DNA of 64,000 bases, taken from assembly GCF_026914185.1 (NCBI RefSeq), contig NC_070570.1, forward strand, positions 1,302,001 to 1,366,000. The letters are read 5' to 3'. Of the stretch, positions 25,387 to 36,223 are shown one piece after another. The position numbers and the translations under genes were made by a program. The notes under the pieces are model-generated. The model did no database searches. It was not told the origin of the DNA and saw nothing but the letters and a program-made list of their open reading frames with translations. Source of the stretch: Puccinia triticina (lineage: Eukaryota; Basidiomycota; Pucciniomycetes; Pucciniales; Pucciniaceae). Positions within the stretch are counted from its first letter, which is position 1. Every line of letters starts with the position of its first letter.

Positions 25387-25907
25387 ATATCCAATTACAT
25401 GAGGATTTTTTCTTTTTGGAGAATACTATATCCAAATGAAGGAAGAAACAAAAAAAAAATCTCAATACTATACTGGCCAGATGCTGCCAGTACCACTACT
25501 TTGTAGGGATGAAAATCTATCTATTTCTTGGGCTTGGGGATCAGAGCACCCAAATCCTTTCCAGCCTCAGCAAAGTCCCCTGAGAGGGTAAAATCCTCAC
25601 AAAGCCACATAAGGCTGCTGATGGATTGTGAAATAGTTGAAGGGACCAAACTACCACATCTGAAGCCACATACATCTGCAGCCGCAGAGAACAAGAGCTA
25701 CCTGGTGTTCCTAAATAAGCCCATGCTATTGCCAAAAGGACCAGGTAAGTGGAATGGTTTGCCTGTACAATCATCAGGAGCCCACATTTCATTGCCTTAT
25801 GTTTACACCTGGTTAAGTGCATTATCGCAGTAAGCAGGGGCAAAAAAAGTTACTATACCTGTATTTTTTGTTTCAGAAAAAAAACATAGAATACTATACA
25901 GGCCACT
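25387..25907. other. Noncoding flank, nothing recognised
   Basis: AT-rich. Several 60-100 codon frames have no recognisable motif and no support as genes. Confidence 0.35.
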
Positions 25908-25915
25908 TGGAACAA

Positions 25916-26146
25916 CAATGCAACAAGTATGATACATGTAATTGTATTGGACTGTATTGTATTGGAAAAATTCAAAAATACATGTGTCTGTATTGTATTT
26001 TTTTCCAAAAAGTGTACACATGTATCATTTGAATTGTTTGGTGAGACCAATACAAAATACATTTTTTGTATTTGCGTGTATCTGCATGAAAATACAATAC
26101 AATGCATAGCCTATACAATACTTGTATCGTAATTGTTGCACCATTG
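25916..26146. mobile_element. hAT-like MITE, 231 bp, TSD TGGAACAA
   Basis: The ends are CAATGCAACAAGTATGATAC and the reverse complement of CAATGGTGCAACAATTACGA, with a 3-base gap in one arm. The 5'-CAATG end fits the hAT consensus YARNG. The duplication TGGAACAA (the match extends to CTTGGAACAA) lies at 25908-25915 and 26149-26156. The interior is 'tgtattgtatt'-rich and folds on itself. Confidence 0.7.
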
Positions 26147-26156
26147 CTTGGAACAA

Positions 26157-26440
26157 GAGCCAATACTAGTACAGTTATTAGTATACACTATGAAAGAAAC
26201 TCAAGAAAGTGCTGTCAGTTGACATGCACATTCCAGGTTGAAACTTCAAGTACATCCATGGTCATTCCAAGTTTAATCACAGGTTAGCTCAGCGTCAAAA
26301 GAAGATCTGTGGCTCAGCTTTGGACTTAGCACAGTATTTGCATGTGCAAAGTGTGTCCTGAGCCATACACCTCAACACCTGCACAGTACTGGTGCTGACT
26401 GGTCATCCATGCAAATCCATACTGGCTTGTCAACAACCCC
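26157..26440. other. Noncoding; contains one arm of a short inverted repeat with about 30240-30280
   Basis: CACTATGAAAGAAACTCAAG, continuing AAAGTGCTGTCAGTTGACATG (26188-26230), recurs inverted at 30230-30275. It may mark the ends of an older element enclosing the minisatellite arrays between them. No gene seen. Confidence 0.45.
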
Positions 26441-26812
26441 CTGGGAAGAATGCCCCCTGTGTTGGCAAGAATACATGCCCGTGTTGACTAGGAGGAATCC
26501 CCCCTGGTCGACAAGGGCATACCTTCACGCGCGTCAATCCCTCCCGGTCAACAACACAACAAAAACAACGGTGTCAACCGGGAGGAATCCCTCCAGGTCA
26601 TCAACACATGTGTCGAGTGGGAGGAAGCCCTCCCGGTCAACTGCCATACACTGCAGTCGACTGGGAGGAGTCCCTCCCGGTCAACTGCTGTATATAGTTG
26701 TTGACAGTCCCTCCTGGTCGACTGCTGTATATAGTTGTCAACCGGGAGGGACTCCTCCCGGTTGACAGTCACATATATCAGTCAATCGGGAGGAGTCCCT
26801 CCCGGTCGACCC
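26441..26812. repeat. Palindromic minisatellite array (GACCGGGAGGAGTCCCTCCC type), segment 1
   Basis: Units of about 45-50 bp are built on ACCGGGAGGNNTCCCTCCCGGT, which is self-complementary, with linkers such as 'aactgctgtatatagttg'. The array ends abruptly at 26812, where Gypsy-C gag sequence begins. Segments 2 and 3 lie at 28725-28870 and 29593-29990. Confidence 0.8.
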
Positions 26813-27511
26813 CATGGCCTCCATCTTGATCATAACGTCATTTGACTCTTTGAACATCAACGCCGCCGGCTGGGAAGCTGGGGTGACCTTTTCAGAGGTG
26901 AAAGCCACCTCCTCTTCCATCTCCGCCTTCGCAGCGGCTCGCAGCTCCTTGAGCGCCGGCAGCAAATAGCGTCCATCCAGCGTCTTCACCATCTTCTTTT
27001 CCTTAATGAGGTACGTCTTCATATGCTGCTGAAACCCGCTAGAGAAAGCAAAGAAAAAGTGATCCACCGCTAAGTCCTCCGATGAGAGATGCGCATACCA
27101 AATCAAATAGGATAAGACGACATCAAACGTGGACTTGAAGGACCGATAGGCATCCAGAGTGGAGACCCCTCCCTTAGCGGCCCACGACTCCCGAAGCGCC
27201 TGCAAGTCGGCCACCGTGTACCGAACGAGATCCACTTGACCCCATCGCTCAAGCATCTGTTCTTTGAGCGCTGGCCAGGATTTGCTCGTGTAACCGCTCA
27301 TGTCCCAAACGGCGTCCTTGAGATCCTCAGTGCCAAGAAACGACGTCACTTGAAGAACCATATCCTCCTCCGAAGCCCCATCCAAATCGGCCGCGAGCTC
27401 ATATTCTCGAAGAAACGCCTCAACTCGCGTGCCCATGAACTTCAAGGACCGGTCTTGAGGTTTGATCTTGACTCGCCGACTAGCGGGTTGTCCAGCTGGT
27501 GAGTCTTCCAT
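26813..27511 (-). pseudogene. Gypsy-C Gag, C-terminally truncated
   Basis: The ATG at 27511 opens MEDSPAGQPASRRVKIK. A Gag core resembling that of Gypsy-B follows: FMGTRVEAFLREYELAADLD, SKSWPALKEQMLERWGQVDL and KTLDGRYLLPALKEL. No CCHC knuckle is reached. After about 230 residues the frame runs into the minisatellite (repeated GRDSSR.. and GGVPPG), so the native C-terminus is lost. Confidence 0.8.
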
Positions 27512-27842
27512 CTTGATACGCAGCCGGAGAGGGAAACGGGGAGTCTAAAAAAAATAGGTGATCGGATCCGGGGTGGCTCACAGCAGTGGCAGATGTAATG
27601 CTTGACGACTCGTAGATAGAAACCCTGGAGGTGCAACTTTGGATGGAACTTACTTTTGTTCCTCCAAACCTCCGCGAACAAAAAAAACCAATTGCCTACG
27701 ACGCCCGAAAGAGTCGTCCAAGATAAGGATCTAACAAACAGAGAAGAAGAAAATCCGGAAGAAAGAACCGGAGAAACACTGAGATAAAGGATTTGAAAGA
27801 GAGAGCGCCTCAACCACCGATCGTCTCGAAATCCGCAAGGGC

Positions 27843-27891
27843 GAGACTGTAAATCTTGAGGTCGCTGGTTTGATCCCGGCTCGGGGGACCA
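27843..27891 (-). other. Gypsy-C primer binding site, 49-nt match to tRNA-Tyr 3' half
   Basis: Plus-strand sequence runs from GAGACTGTAAATCTTGAGG to GGCTCGGGGGACCA, ending in a CCA that nuclear tRNA genes do not encode. It holds a GTA anticodon loop, variable region and T arm. The T-loop has GGTTTGATCC (one change from Gypsy-A and -B). It lies 2 nt from the LTR. Confidence 0.75.
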
Positions 27892-27893
27892 AA

Positions 27894-28724
27894 TGTGGAA
27901 CTCCGACCGGTGCTGGGCCGTCGGCAGTTACTGGAAGGGAATGTGCGCTGCTAGGCGCTGCCTTCGAGGTGGTCCGAGGGAGATTCTAGGATTCGAGTGA
28001 CAGCGGAAGTTTTTTTGGGGGGGGGGATTTGTTATGAGACGACGGGGGGGTAGATTCCCGTCGGCGGTAATTTGTTTTGTTGAGGATCTGAGAGAAGCAG
28101 CCGGCGAACTGGGCCGGGAAACATGATCTAAAAGAAGAGGGGAAAGGATCGGCGCAGGCTGAGAGGAATGACTCAGAAACCCCACGAGTATATCTGAACT
28201 AGGATCAATAAGCTTTCTGATTCGAAGTGACGAGATGATCTGATAAAATTTGGGTTCAGACGAAGTCTCATGCCGTCCCCTCCGCCTAAGCTCCGAAGAA
28301 CTTAAACTTCAGGGATGATGACAATCTTGTGACAGGTCATCACAACCACCCGCGCGCCTACGCGCGCGCCACAACTGAAAAGGAAAGGACACAACAACTG
28401 AAAGGCTAAGAAAAAAAAAACCAACCCACCACACTCTAACCATCCAACGCGCGCAGTATGAAACAAAAGAGGAGACAACATGAAAGAAGAATTGAAACAA
28501 CAAAGGAAGAAAAAGGAGGAGTAACAAACATCTAAGAAAATAAGATCAAGGAGCCAAAAGAAAGAAAATCCGCCGGAAGGAAGCCTCTGGTCCTGAAACG
28601 CCTTGATGATTCCACCGCGCGCGACGCGCGCTGATTGATCTTGAGGACCCGCGAGCTGATGTCTTGACATCTGAAAGCTTGAGAAATCCGCCGCGCCACG
28701 GGCACCACGTAAATAGCCACCACA
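27894..28724 (-). repeat. Gypsy-C 5' LTR (831 bp)
   Basis: On the plus strand it starts TGTGGAACTCC, 2 nt from the primer site, and ends ACCACA. Internal GACAGGTCATCACAACCAC and 'gcgcgccacaactgaaaagg' resemble the Gypsy-B LTR ('gcgcgcgctacaactgaagg'), so the families are related. No second LTR is present for comparison. Confidence 0.75.
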
Positions 28725-28870
28725 CCGACCGGGAGGAGTCCCTCCCGGTCGACAGCCATATCGAGCAGTTGACCGGGAGGAGTCCCTCCCAATTGACTGA
28801 TATATGTGACTGTTGACCGGGAGGAGTCCCTCCCGGTCAACAACTATATACAACAGTCGACCGGGAGGGA
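28725..28870. repeat. Palindromic minisatellite array, segment 2
   Basis: Three units of GACCGGGAGGAGTCCCTCCC with linkers (CATATCGAGCAGTT, GATATATGTGACTG), between Gypsy-C and the probable solo LTR. Confidence 0.8.
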
Positions 28871-28875
28871 CTGTC

Positions 28876-29592
28876 TGTCAGATTATGAAACACAACACAG
28901 AATGCTTCTTAGCCTGTAAGTCTCCTCTTTAAGCGGACCCGTGCTGTTGCAAAGCCATGAAACCAGCTTTGTCCCCAAACTAACCATGTAAAATGGAACA
29001 AAACTTTACCGCAGCTTTGGCAAGCAATGTTTCAGCCATTAACCCTGACATTCGGTCAGGTGAGGCACAAATTTTCCTGAACCCTGAACGCCTCAGTGAG
29101 AAGGGATACCCAATTAGTTGGGCCATGAAACAGTCAGTACAACGCCTTGTGCTTATAAAAGAAAGCCAATGCTCCGCTAAAAGCTGACTTTCATCCGTAT
29201 CCTGATTCCATAAGCCTCACTGTCTTGACACATTCTCAGCTCATCTATCAAATAAACTTGCTTGTACAAATCTACCATTAAACTTAGCGTTCTTGCCTTT
29301 CCAATCTTCAAAGTCCAAAAACTACAAATTAACTTTGTCTCTGTGATCATCCTTAGCGTCTCATCTTCCTTATACAATCTCCTACTCAATTTCACATAAT
29401 ACGAATTCTCGTATCCTTCACATCATTGCATTTACTCTGCGCCTAATTCTTTCTTCTTCAAGCCTTTGATAAATCCCAGCTTAACTAACCTTGCTCTTAG
29501 GTAAGAGCAACCATTGTCCTTTTCTTTTCTCTCTTATTCTGCACAACCAAATTCTTATGGAATAAAATCTCTTAGTTTTCCTTAATCTCACA
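28876..29592 (+). repeat. Probable solo LTR, 717 bp
   Basis: The TGTCAG...CTCACA stretch interrupts the minisatellite. It is flanked by CTGTC (28871-28875) and CTGTT (29593-29597), a 5-bp duplication with one mismatch. A TATAAAAG box at 29153 and an AATAAA signal near 29563 fit LTR anatomy. No internal coding region. Confidence 0.5.
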
Positions 29593-29990
29593 CTGTTGAC
29601 AACTATATACAGCAGTCAACCGGGAGAGACTCCTCCCCTCCTCCCAGTCGACTGCGCGATGTGGCATTTGACCGGGAGGGACTCCTCCCCTCCTCCCAGT
29701 CGACTGCTTGATATGGCAGTTGACCGGGAGGGACTCCTCCCAGTTGACTGCAGTGTATGGCAGTTGACCGGGAGGGACTCCTCCCAGCCAACTGCTTGAT
29801 ATGGCAGTCGACCGGGAGGGACTCCTCCCAGTCGACTGCTCAATATGGCAGCCGACCAGGAGGGACTCCTCCCGGTAACTTTATCAACCGGGAGGGATTC
29901 CTCCCGGTAAGTCGTTGTATATAGCTTTTGACCGGGTGGGATTCCTCTTTTTCAACAAGGGTGCTTACTCTTGTTGACCCGGAGGGCTGG
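29593..29990. repeat. Palindromic minisatellite array, segment 3
   Basis: About eight units of GACCGGGAGGGACTCCTCCC with a 'gatatggcagt(t/c)' linker near 45-50 bp spacing. The last units near 29930-29990 are more diverged. Confidence 0.8.
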
Positions 29991-30295
29991 GGAGGTCAAG
30001 CATGTACACGTGACCTCCAATGCGTGGGACTTTGGAAGAGTCAGGGGCAGCTGAGCATTTGCCTCAGGACTGAGTCTGTGCACCTCAGACCAAGCTTCCT
30101 GTACTTCGGCCTAGTGCATTTTGCACTATGGACTTGAGCTGAGGAAATTCCAAACTTTCCAGGGTGTACCACCCTGGGATTCATTTGTATGGGCCTGGTC
30201 TCAACTAGGAATGAAATCAGGTATGCTGCATGTCAACTGACAGCACTTTCTTGAGTTTTTTTCATAGTGATAGGTTGGTACAACCAGACCTATAC
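29991..30295. other. Noncoding flank, nothing recognised beyond a short inverted repeat
   Basis: Holds the partner of 26188-26230 at about 30230-30275. No gene. CCTATAC at 30289-30295 is the left flank of the next MITE. Confidence 0.4.
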
Positions 30296-30624
30296 CAACG
30301 GTGGGCCGATGCGTTACGTTACAATATTTAGGCCTAAACGTGTAACACATTGAACATTATTTTTAAGAAAAAGGTGTTAATTTTATCAAAAAAATATTGA
30401 ATTTTCAATACTTTACGATGAATTACAATACATTTTTGGCTGCATCTATGAAAAATGGCCAATATTTGCTGTTATTTAGGGTATTTTTGCATATTTTTGC
30501 ACCCGTGGGTGTTATAGTTAACTTATTTTATACACTCAATAATCTTAATTTTCTGTATTGTAACTTATTTTTTGATACTTTACAATACTTCACAGTTACG
30601 GTTAACTGTAACGGCCCACCGTTG
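30296..30624. mobile_element. hAT-like MITE, 329 bp, CAACGGTGGGCCG ends
   Basis: Starts CAACGGTGGGCCG and ends CGGCCCACCGTTG. CAACG fits the hAT YARNG consensus. CCTATAC is present directly outside both ends (30289-30295 and 30625-30631). It is 7 bp long, so an 8-bp duplication has probably lost or changed one base. The interior is AT-rich and noncoding. Confidence 0.7.
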
Positions 30625-30631
30625 CCTATAC

Positions 30632-31082
30632 TATAACAGAAAGGCCTGGTTATTGTAGAGTATAGTATAGGCCCATTGTTGCTTCAATGGCCCTGAGGAA
30701 TTGATAATCTCAAACACTGCCTCTATCTCAAGCAGTTTGTCCTTTGCTGCGTTGCTAGACTCGCCACCCCCTTTCTCTCAACTCGCTCTGAATCAAATTC
30801 ACCGTTACCCTTGCCACAACATTGTACACTAGAGGTCAAGGCGGCTGCACCACTGCGGGGTCTCAAGACAAATTGCTGTGTTGCTGCAACGGCATACAAA
30901 TGGCAAAACCACTGGAAAATCAAGAATTACCCATGGAATCTCCATAATTGATGACAAATTTTTCCCCATCTTGTTTGGGCATTGATGTAAAAAGGTATAC
31001 AGTTTGCAATCACTTTCCTACTAAGCCCTCTGCACACCCCTTATATTTCATTCTCTGGTGAAACACCATTCCTAATAGCTTA
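30632..31082. other. Noncoding target of Gypsy-D
   Basis: AT-rich single-copy-looking sequence. It contains the left target duplication of Gypsy-D at its edge (ACAGC, 31083-31087). No gene seen. Confidence 0.4.
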
Positions 31083-31087
31083 ACAGC

Positions 31088-31935
31088 TGTTAGCCTTAGA
31101 GTCGACACAGCTGACCTAAAGTCTGCCTCTTTTTCTACTTATTACATATGAAATTAATTCATATCTTTTTCATCTTAAGAGATATCATTGCTTTGACTTC
31201 ATATTCTGTTTCCTCAGACAATTTTAACCCTAGTTACAACTTATCAATTATTTGTAACTATACTCCTTCCCTGAGTTCTTGAGTTTTGGCGCGCATGCGC
31301 AGTTGTGACGTGTCAGCGCTACCAGGCGTGCCAAACCACATGTACATATGTAATTACATAAGCAAAATGTGAAAATTTTCGAAGTCAGGATCCCCCTTGC
31401 CTGAGGAGGATCTAAAGACTTCAGCACACCAGAACCACACCCTAGATAACCCAGGATCACCACCAAAGAGACCACCACGCTCCCAGTATACCTACCGTCA
31501 CAGGCGCCTAGGATATTGACAGTAAGTAGACTCTTTTCACTGAACCTTGCTTATCCAGAATGAAACTCTGTTGCTCTTGATTGTTTCTTCTTTTCTTCAA
31601 CTCTTTCAATCTTAAAGGATCAAAAGGTTATCTCTGGTTAAGACCTACAAAATCAGAGCAGAGTAGTAACCCTACTTCTGAATCCCACCAACGTTTTCTT
31701 GTTGTGAGTGGAGGCTGTTGCACTCTTCTTTGGCCTGGCACAGCTGGCATCCAACTTTTCCAGTTTGAGAATAGCCCAGATCAATTTATAAAGACTTAAA
31801 GTCTAGGCCTGATCTTCTCTTTTCTCTCTCTTTCTCTTCCTCTCTCTCAGTTTGTATTTCTTTATCCCAAGAAATATAAACTATTCGCCCTTCTTTTCTT
31901 GTGTCCTGCTGTCACATAAGAGACACAGGCTCACA
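31088..31935 (+). repeat. Gypsy-D 5' LTR (848 bp)
   Basis: Direct repeat of 41334-42180. Just inside it the sequence ATTGGGGGCCTAATTGGG begins the internal region. I cannot match it to a tRNA with certainty. Confidence 0.92.
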
Positions 31936-32323
31936 ATTGGGGGCCTAATTGGGAAATATCCTCCTTTTTCATACTTCTAGACTGCTTAAAAGCCAAGGAC
32001 TGATCATCCTGTTCAAATCAAACAAAAAATTCATAAAAATTCGAAAAAATCACAAAAAATTCTTTCTACATATACAACTAACACTGAAATTCTCTCAAAA
32101 CTATCCCAAATCGGTTCTATATTGGTTGAATCCCTAACTGAACCCTTGAAATTTTTTTTTTACGTCCTCCTTACCCGTGAAAGTGCAGAATTGCGACTCT
32201 TCCGCAGACCTTTTTATCCCTTTGTCGGACTTATCTTCACTTGGATCCACTGTACCGTCGGATCAAGAAGAGATATCAAAAATCGGAGTGTGCTCAAAAG
32301 ATTCCTCTCCTTCTGAAGCATAA

Positions 32324-32698
32324 TTGCCAATAGTGACCAAAAATTTTATCCTAACGCCGCAGGAGAGCGCAGAGGAAGAAGACTACAAAGATAAAATCAT
32401 AGCTACCCCGCAAAACGGAAACTTGATTAGTAGTACTTCTTGGACGCCCATTGCTACAACTTCTTACCCAAAAGTACGTCGCAAGAAGGTCACAGCCGCC
32501 GTTAATATATCCGACTGGACGTCTGAAACTACCGCAATAACCAAAGCTAAGGAGAAAAAGAAGAAAGTCTCTTTTACTACGCGTAAAAGTCGCAGAATTT
32601 CCGCTAAAGCCAAGGTTTCAGGTATTTCTTTTTCTTTATTTCTCTATTTCTTAAGATTAAAACGTAAAAAGACAATAAACAAAGCAAAAAAAAACTAA
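32324..32698 (+). pseudogene. Gypsy-D leader-region open frame, lysine-rich, function unknown
   Basis: A frame without an in-frame ATG at its start reads VTKNFILTPQESAEEEDYKD and then a Lys/Arg-rich stretch (KAKEKKKKVSFTTRKSRRIS). A GTATTT sequence at 32620 could be a splice donor joining it to the ATG-initiated frame at 32736. It lies where the Gag N-terminus of Gypsy-D is expected. The assignment is by position only. Confidence 0.35.
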
Positions 32699-32735
32699 TA
32701 ATAACTCATGAACAAAATGCCCCCCCATCTTAGAA

Positions 32736-32972
32736 ATGGAAGGGACCTCTCAGCAGAGCAACGACTCCGCTACCAACTCAGCCCAGCCGCAGAGGAACGG
32801 CTTTGGCAAGCTAGAGTTGGCATTACCGCCGTTGGACGATGTAAGACTCAAAAGTGTTTGTGAGAACCTTTTGCTGAATGGAGAAGGGGATGATGGAGGT
32901 GCAAAACTCTGCCCTTCTATGCTATCAGTCAACAAGACCCACCAAGCTATGCTTGGCAAGTTTTTAATCAAG
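32736..32972 (+). pseudogene. Gypsy-D probable Gag N-terminal fragment, cut by element E
   Basis: The ATG at 32736 opens MEGTSQQSNDSATNSAQPQ, then LALPPLDDVRLKSVCENLLL. The frame ends one codon into the LTR of element E (TGATAGGG at 32973). I infer Gag from its place between the 5' LTR and pol; no core motif is preserved. Confidence 0.4.
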
Positions 32973-33730
32973 TGATAGGGTAGGTTGGCTCAAGATGAGT
33001 TGTTTGATTGACAAGTATAGAGCTGATGATTTATATAAGGGTTGGTTATAATTGGTAAGGGTGAATATTGGGGGTGACTGTGATTGGTGAGTGATGAGCT
33101 GGGGAGCTGAAAACTGGGGAGGAGAGAGCTCCTTATATAGACAGAAGTGGAGCTCCAGAGGGCTTGTGGGTTGGGGTTTCAGCTGATCTGGACAACAGGG
33201 TGAGGGATTTTAGCCGGTGAGAGTAGATACAAATGATGTCATAATATGTCAGGAGTACATAAATGATGTCATAAGAATGCAGTAGGGCTGCATGAAGGCT
33301 GCGTAAACTGACAGTAGACTGCATTAGTTGACAGGTGGATGCAGGGGGTGCATAAATGAAGTCTGAGGCTGCAGGATCAGTGCGGGATGACATCATAATA
33401 TGGAAATAGAAGAGTACTTGATACTATGTGATGACTATAGTCTGATGGGAAGATGTATGCTTGTATCCTGTGATGTGTATAAGCATAATACTGTGATCCT
33501 TGACTTGAGGCTTGTGACAGGTTGGTGATTTGGTATGTTGAACGTGTGATGGGTGTCCAGTGTCCAAGGAAGTGTAGGTTCCAATCCAGAGGGGCTCCAG
33601 TGACGCTTCCAGTGGTGACTAGGGGTAAAATTGGCCGTAGAATCCATTTGATGGTATCTTGAGGCCTAGTATGAGTAATTATGTGGCATAGAAAAAAACT
33701 TTTTATTTTTCCACTTTTCCGTCTACCACA
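32973..33730 (-). repeat. LTR of element E (758 bp), antisense within Gypsy-D
   Basis: On the minus strand it starts TGTGGTAGACGG, preceded by a purine tract (CTAAGTTGGGGGAGGA, 33731-33746), and ends CTACCCTATCA. A TATATAAGG box lies near 33140 on the minus strand. The PPT position shows this is the 3' LTR of a minus-strand element. The 5' LTR is not found. Confidence 0.7.
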
Positions 33731-36223
33731 TCCTCCCCCAACTTAGTGTCTGTCCCCAGACAATTTTGACGTGAAAAAGTGCTTCCTGTCAACTTTTGAA
33801 CCTGTAACATGGTGAATTTACGTGGTGATTTGCAGGATCCTTGGAGAATTGGCCATTTTGATGTCTTCTGGGCCACGTGGCTTGAGAGGCTGCGCAGGGC
33901 GAAAATTGACCAAAATTTTGATTTTTTGTCAATATTGGGGTTTTTCTTGACGAGAACTTTTTATCAGTTCTGGGAGTCGAAGTGCTGCGCGCAGTCCGCA
34001 GTCCGCAGTCCGCAGGTGCGCAGTTGCGCAGTAGTTGACATCAAGCTGCTGTAGCTGCCGCCGCAGTTGCGCCAGCTCTTGGTAGGGTGCGCGCGTCTGG
34101 AGCCGCAAGGTTTGGTTATCGAGTGTTGATCGGGGGCCCGTGGGTCCGGTCGGGCCTTGGGCCCGGGTGTTCCGCGCTGCTCGCGCCCGCCCGCGTAGGT
34201 GTCTGAGCTCGCCCTGGGGTATGTATATCACCCATACCCCTTGGAGGGTATGGATATATCCTTCAACTTCCGCCACCTTCCAATCCTGCCGACCTCGAGT
34301 CCTCGACCAACTTGAATCCGAATCGAATCCTCAATCTGCAGGCTTGTACGCCACCCACGCCACCTGTCGTCTCCTCTCGAGCGAGCTTCGCCGCCCCAAA
34401 TGCCATTGTTTGAGCTTGGATCGCTTTCTTCTCGGCCTGATCTGAGCTCAGCTGTCGTATGATGTTGGAGCCGTGGGTCTTGCCTTTCGCGTTGGGTCTT
34501 TTGTAGCGGGGCTCTACAGTAACTGGGGGACTGGTACAAGCGATGCGATAAAAGAAGAGAAATGGCACTCTGGATTTCGAGAGGCAAAAAGGAACTGGGG
34601 CAAAAAGCCCTACAAGAGAGAGCGCCTAATATAGGCGCCTCAAAGGAGAAATGGAAACAACAACAACCACCCCTGAATACAGGGGGACTATCAGCTACAG
34701 CCATACAGGAGTACTCCTGGCAGCTGTAACGAGGAAAAGAAGAAGGCGTGATAGCCTAACTCCGGGTCTAACCCGATCTAGGCAAGGGAGGCGCAGGGGC
34801 CTCCCGCCTCTCTACTACGTGGCGGGTGGTAACCCGCCCGTACTATAGTAGCACGGCTACACTTTTTGGGTAAGTGGGTATCCCCTGAGGAACTGGTAAG
34901 CTATAAGAGAGACCTCTTCCCAGTGCCTCTCCTCACTCGCTCATCATCCCACCAGTACTATACTAGCCTCGTGCTGACTAAAACCTTACTTCTTTGTTCT
35001 GGCTGATCGTCCACTCTTTAGAACCTACTATATGCGGACTTGATTATACTATTTGAAACAGAGCGTCCACCGCCAGAGCCTTGTCCCGAGTACGCCTTTT
35101 GATCAGAATCTACTAGCTTTGTATTCCTGCCGGCCGCTGATGTCCGGTCTAATCTTCTTGTATTTGTTGGGATCAAGCCCAGCTCAACGCCATCAATCAA
35201 TCCGCGGATTCAAGAGCCTGTTGTGCTCGTTGTGTCCGCACTAAGCTCCGGATAGTAATCGATCCGTCCGCCGTTGATCAGGATAAACATGTAAGTTTTT
35301 TTCTTTTCTATCCAACCATCTCGGGTCCTTGTTAATCCGGATATCCGCCCCGTAGATCCTGGGTACTGATCGGCTTGATCCCTTTGAACAATCCGCTGAT
35401 TTGCGGGCCCGTTGTACTCGCCACCAACGCCCAGATACTGACCAGCGCCTGGATAGTGACCAGCGCTTTTGTGATCAATCCAACTGACGCCAAGCAGTCC
35501 ATCCAATTCAAGTAAACCGTTAGATAGTATTGATTAAGCCGTGGTTGAGTGCCCTTTTGCTAAAAATAAATAAATACATAAAATAAAAATAAAATAAAAT
35601 GAAATGAATCCAAGACGGAATTGAAAGCTCCCTCCCCCAACTTAGCAGGTTGTCCTCAACCTTGAAGAAAGTGAGTTTAGAGTAAGCCAAGAAAAAAGTA
35701 AACAAAAAAAACAGTGTGAGTTTTGAAGGAGTGGATTGAGTTGGAATTGTGAGTGGATAACAGAGGTGGAGAAGAATGGTAAAATAGAAAAATAGTTGAG
35801 AGAAAAAGAGTGAGTGGAGGAAGGCGGGAAAAGAATGACTAAATAAAAGAGTGAGCTAACCCTAACCCTAACCCTAACCCTTAGTCTCATGCCTAGGAGG
35901 GAAGTACTTTACTGAGGGAAAGTAATATTGAGAGTGAAGGAAGGAGGAAGTTAATGAAAGAGTAAGTTGTGAAAGAATGTGGGCTCCTCCCCCAACTTGA
36001 AAGATTTAAGCCCCAAGAATTTGAGAATTTAGAGCTGATATCCAGTTTTGATAATTTTAGAAAAGAAAAAGAGAAAAATGGTAAATTGTTAACCAATTCC
36101 AACAAGGAGCTGTGGGCGGTTGAATGCTTTCTGAAGTTGTCCAAAGCAATCCGGCGGAATCTTGAGAGTTGGTTGAAAAATGAGCTTCTTGAGTAGGTAA
36201 AATAAGAGAAGAAATTCTTTGTT
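33731..36223 (-). other. Interior of element E without recognisable pol
   Basis: No RT, integrase or RNase H motif on either strand. A minus-strand frame near 33930-34570 encodes a Gln/Leu/Arg-rich stretch (QELAQLRRQLQQLD) that I cannot assign. 34580-34880 has several short hairpins. Two further copies of the PPT-like sequence TCCCCCAACTT occur at 35631-35645 and 35985-35999. Confidence 0.4.
35856..35881. repeat. Interstitial telomere-type repeat (CCCTAA), about 4.3 units
   Basis: CTAACCCTAACCCTAACCCT continues to CCTTAG. TTAGGG is the common fungal telomere unit. It lies inside element E, far from any other telomeric sequence in the window. Confidence 0.85.

Larger units (their letters stand above)
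26813..28724 (-). mobile_element. Gypsy-C: 5' part of a Ty3/gypsy element (LTR, primer site, leader, gag)
   Basis: In minus orientation: LTR 28724-27894, then the tRNA-Tyr-matching primer site 27891-27843, a leader with one intron-like module (27577-27653), and gag from the ATG at 27511. Sequence stops inside gag at 26813, where the minisatellite begins. No pol or 3' LTR is present. LTR ends, primer site and module tie it to Gypsy-A and Gypsy-B. Confidence 0.8.

Noticed and set aside
29596..29843. Frames with repeated GRDSSRSTA and GGVPPG peptides
   Set aside because: By-product of the minisatellite in all frames and on both strands.
26441..29990. CRISPR-like array of regularly spaced palindromic repeats
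   Set aside because: Spacers are themselves repeated and degenerate, there are no cas genes, and the context is a eukaryotic transposon cluster.
31581..31799. Identical 72-codon frames in both Gypsy-D LTRs (also 41826-42044)
   Set aside because: They are identical because the LTRs are copies; no independent evidence of coding.
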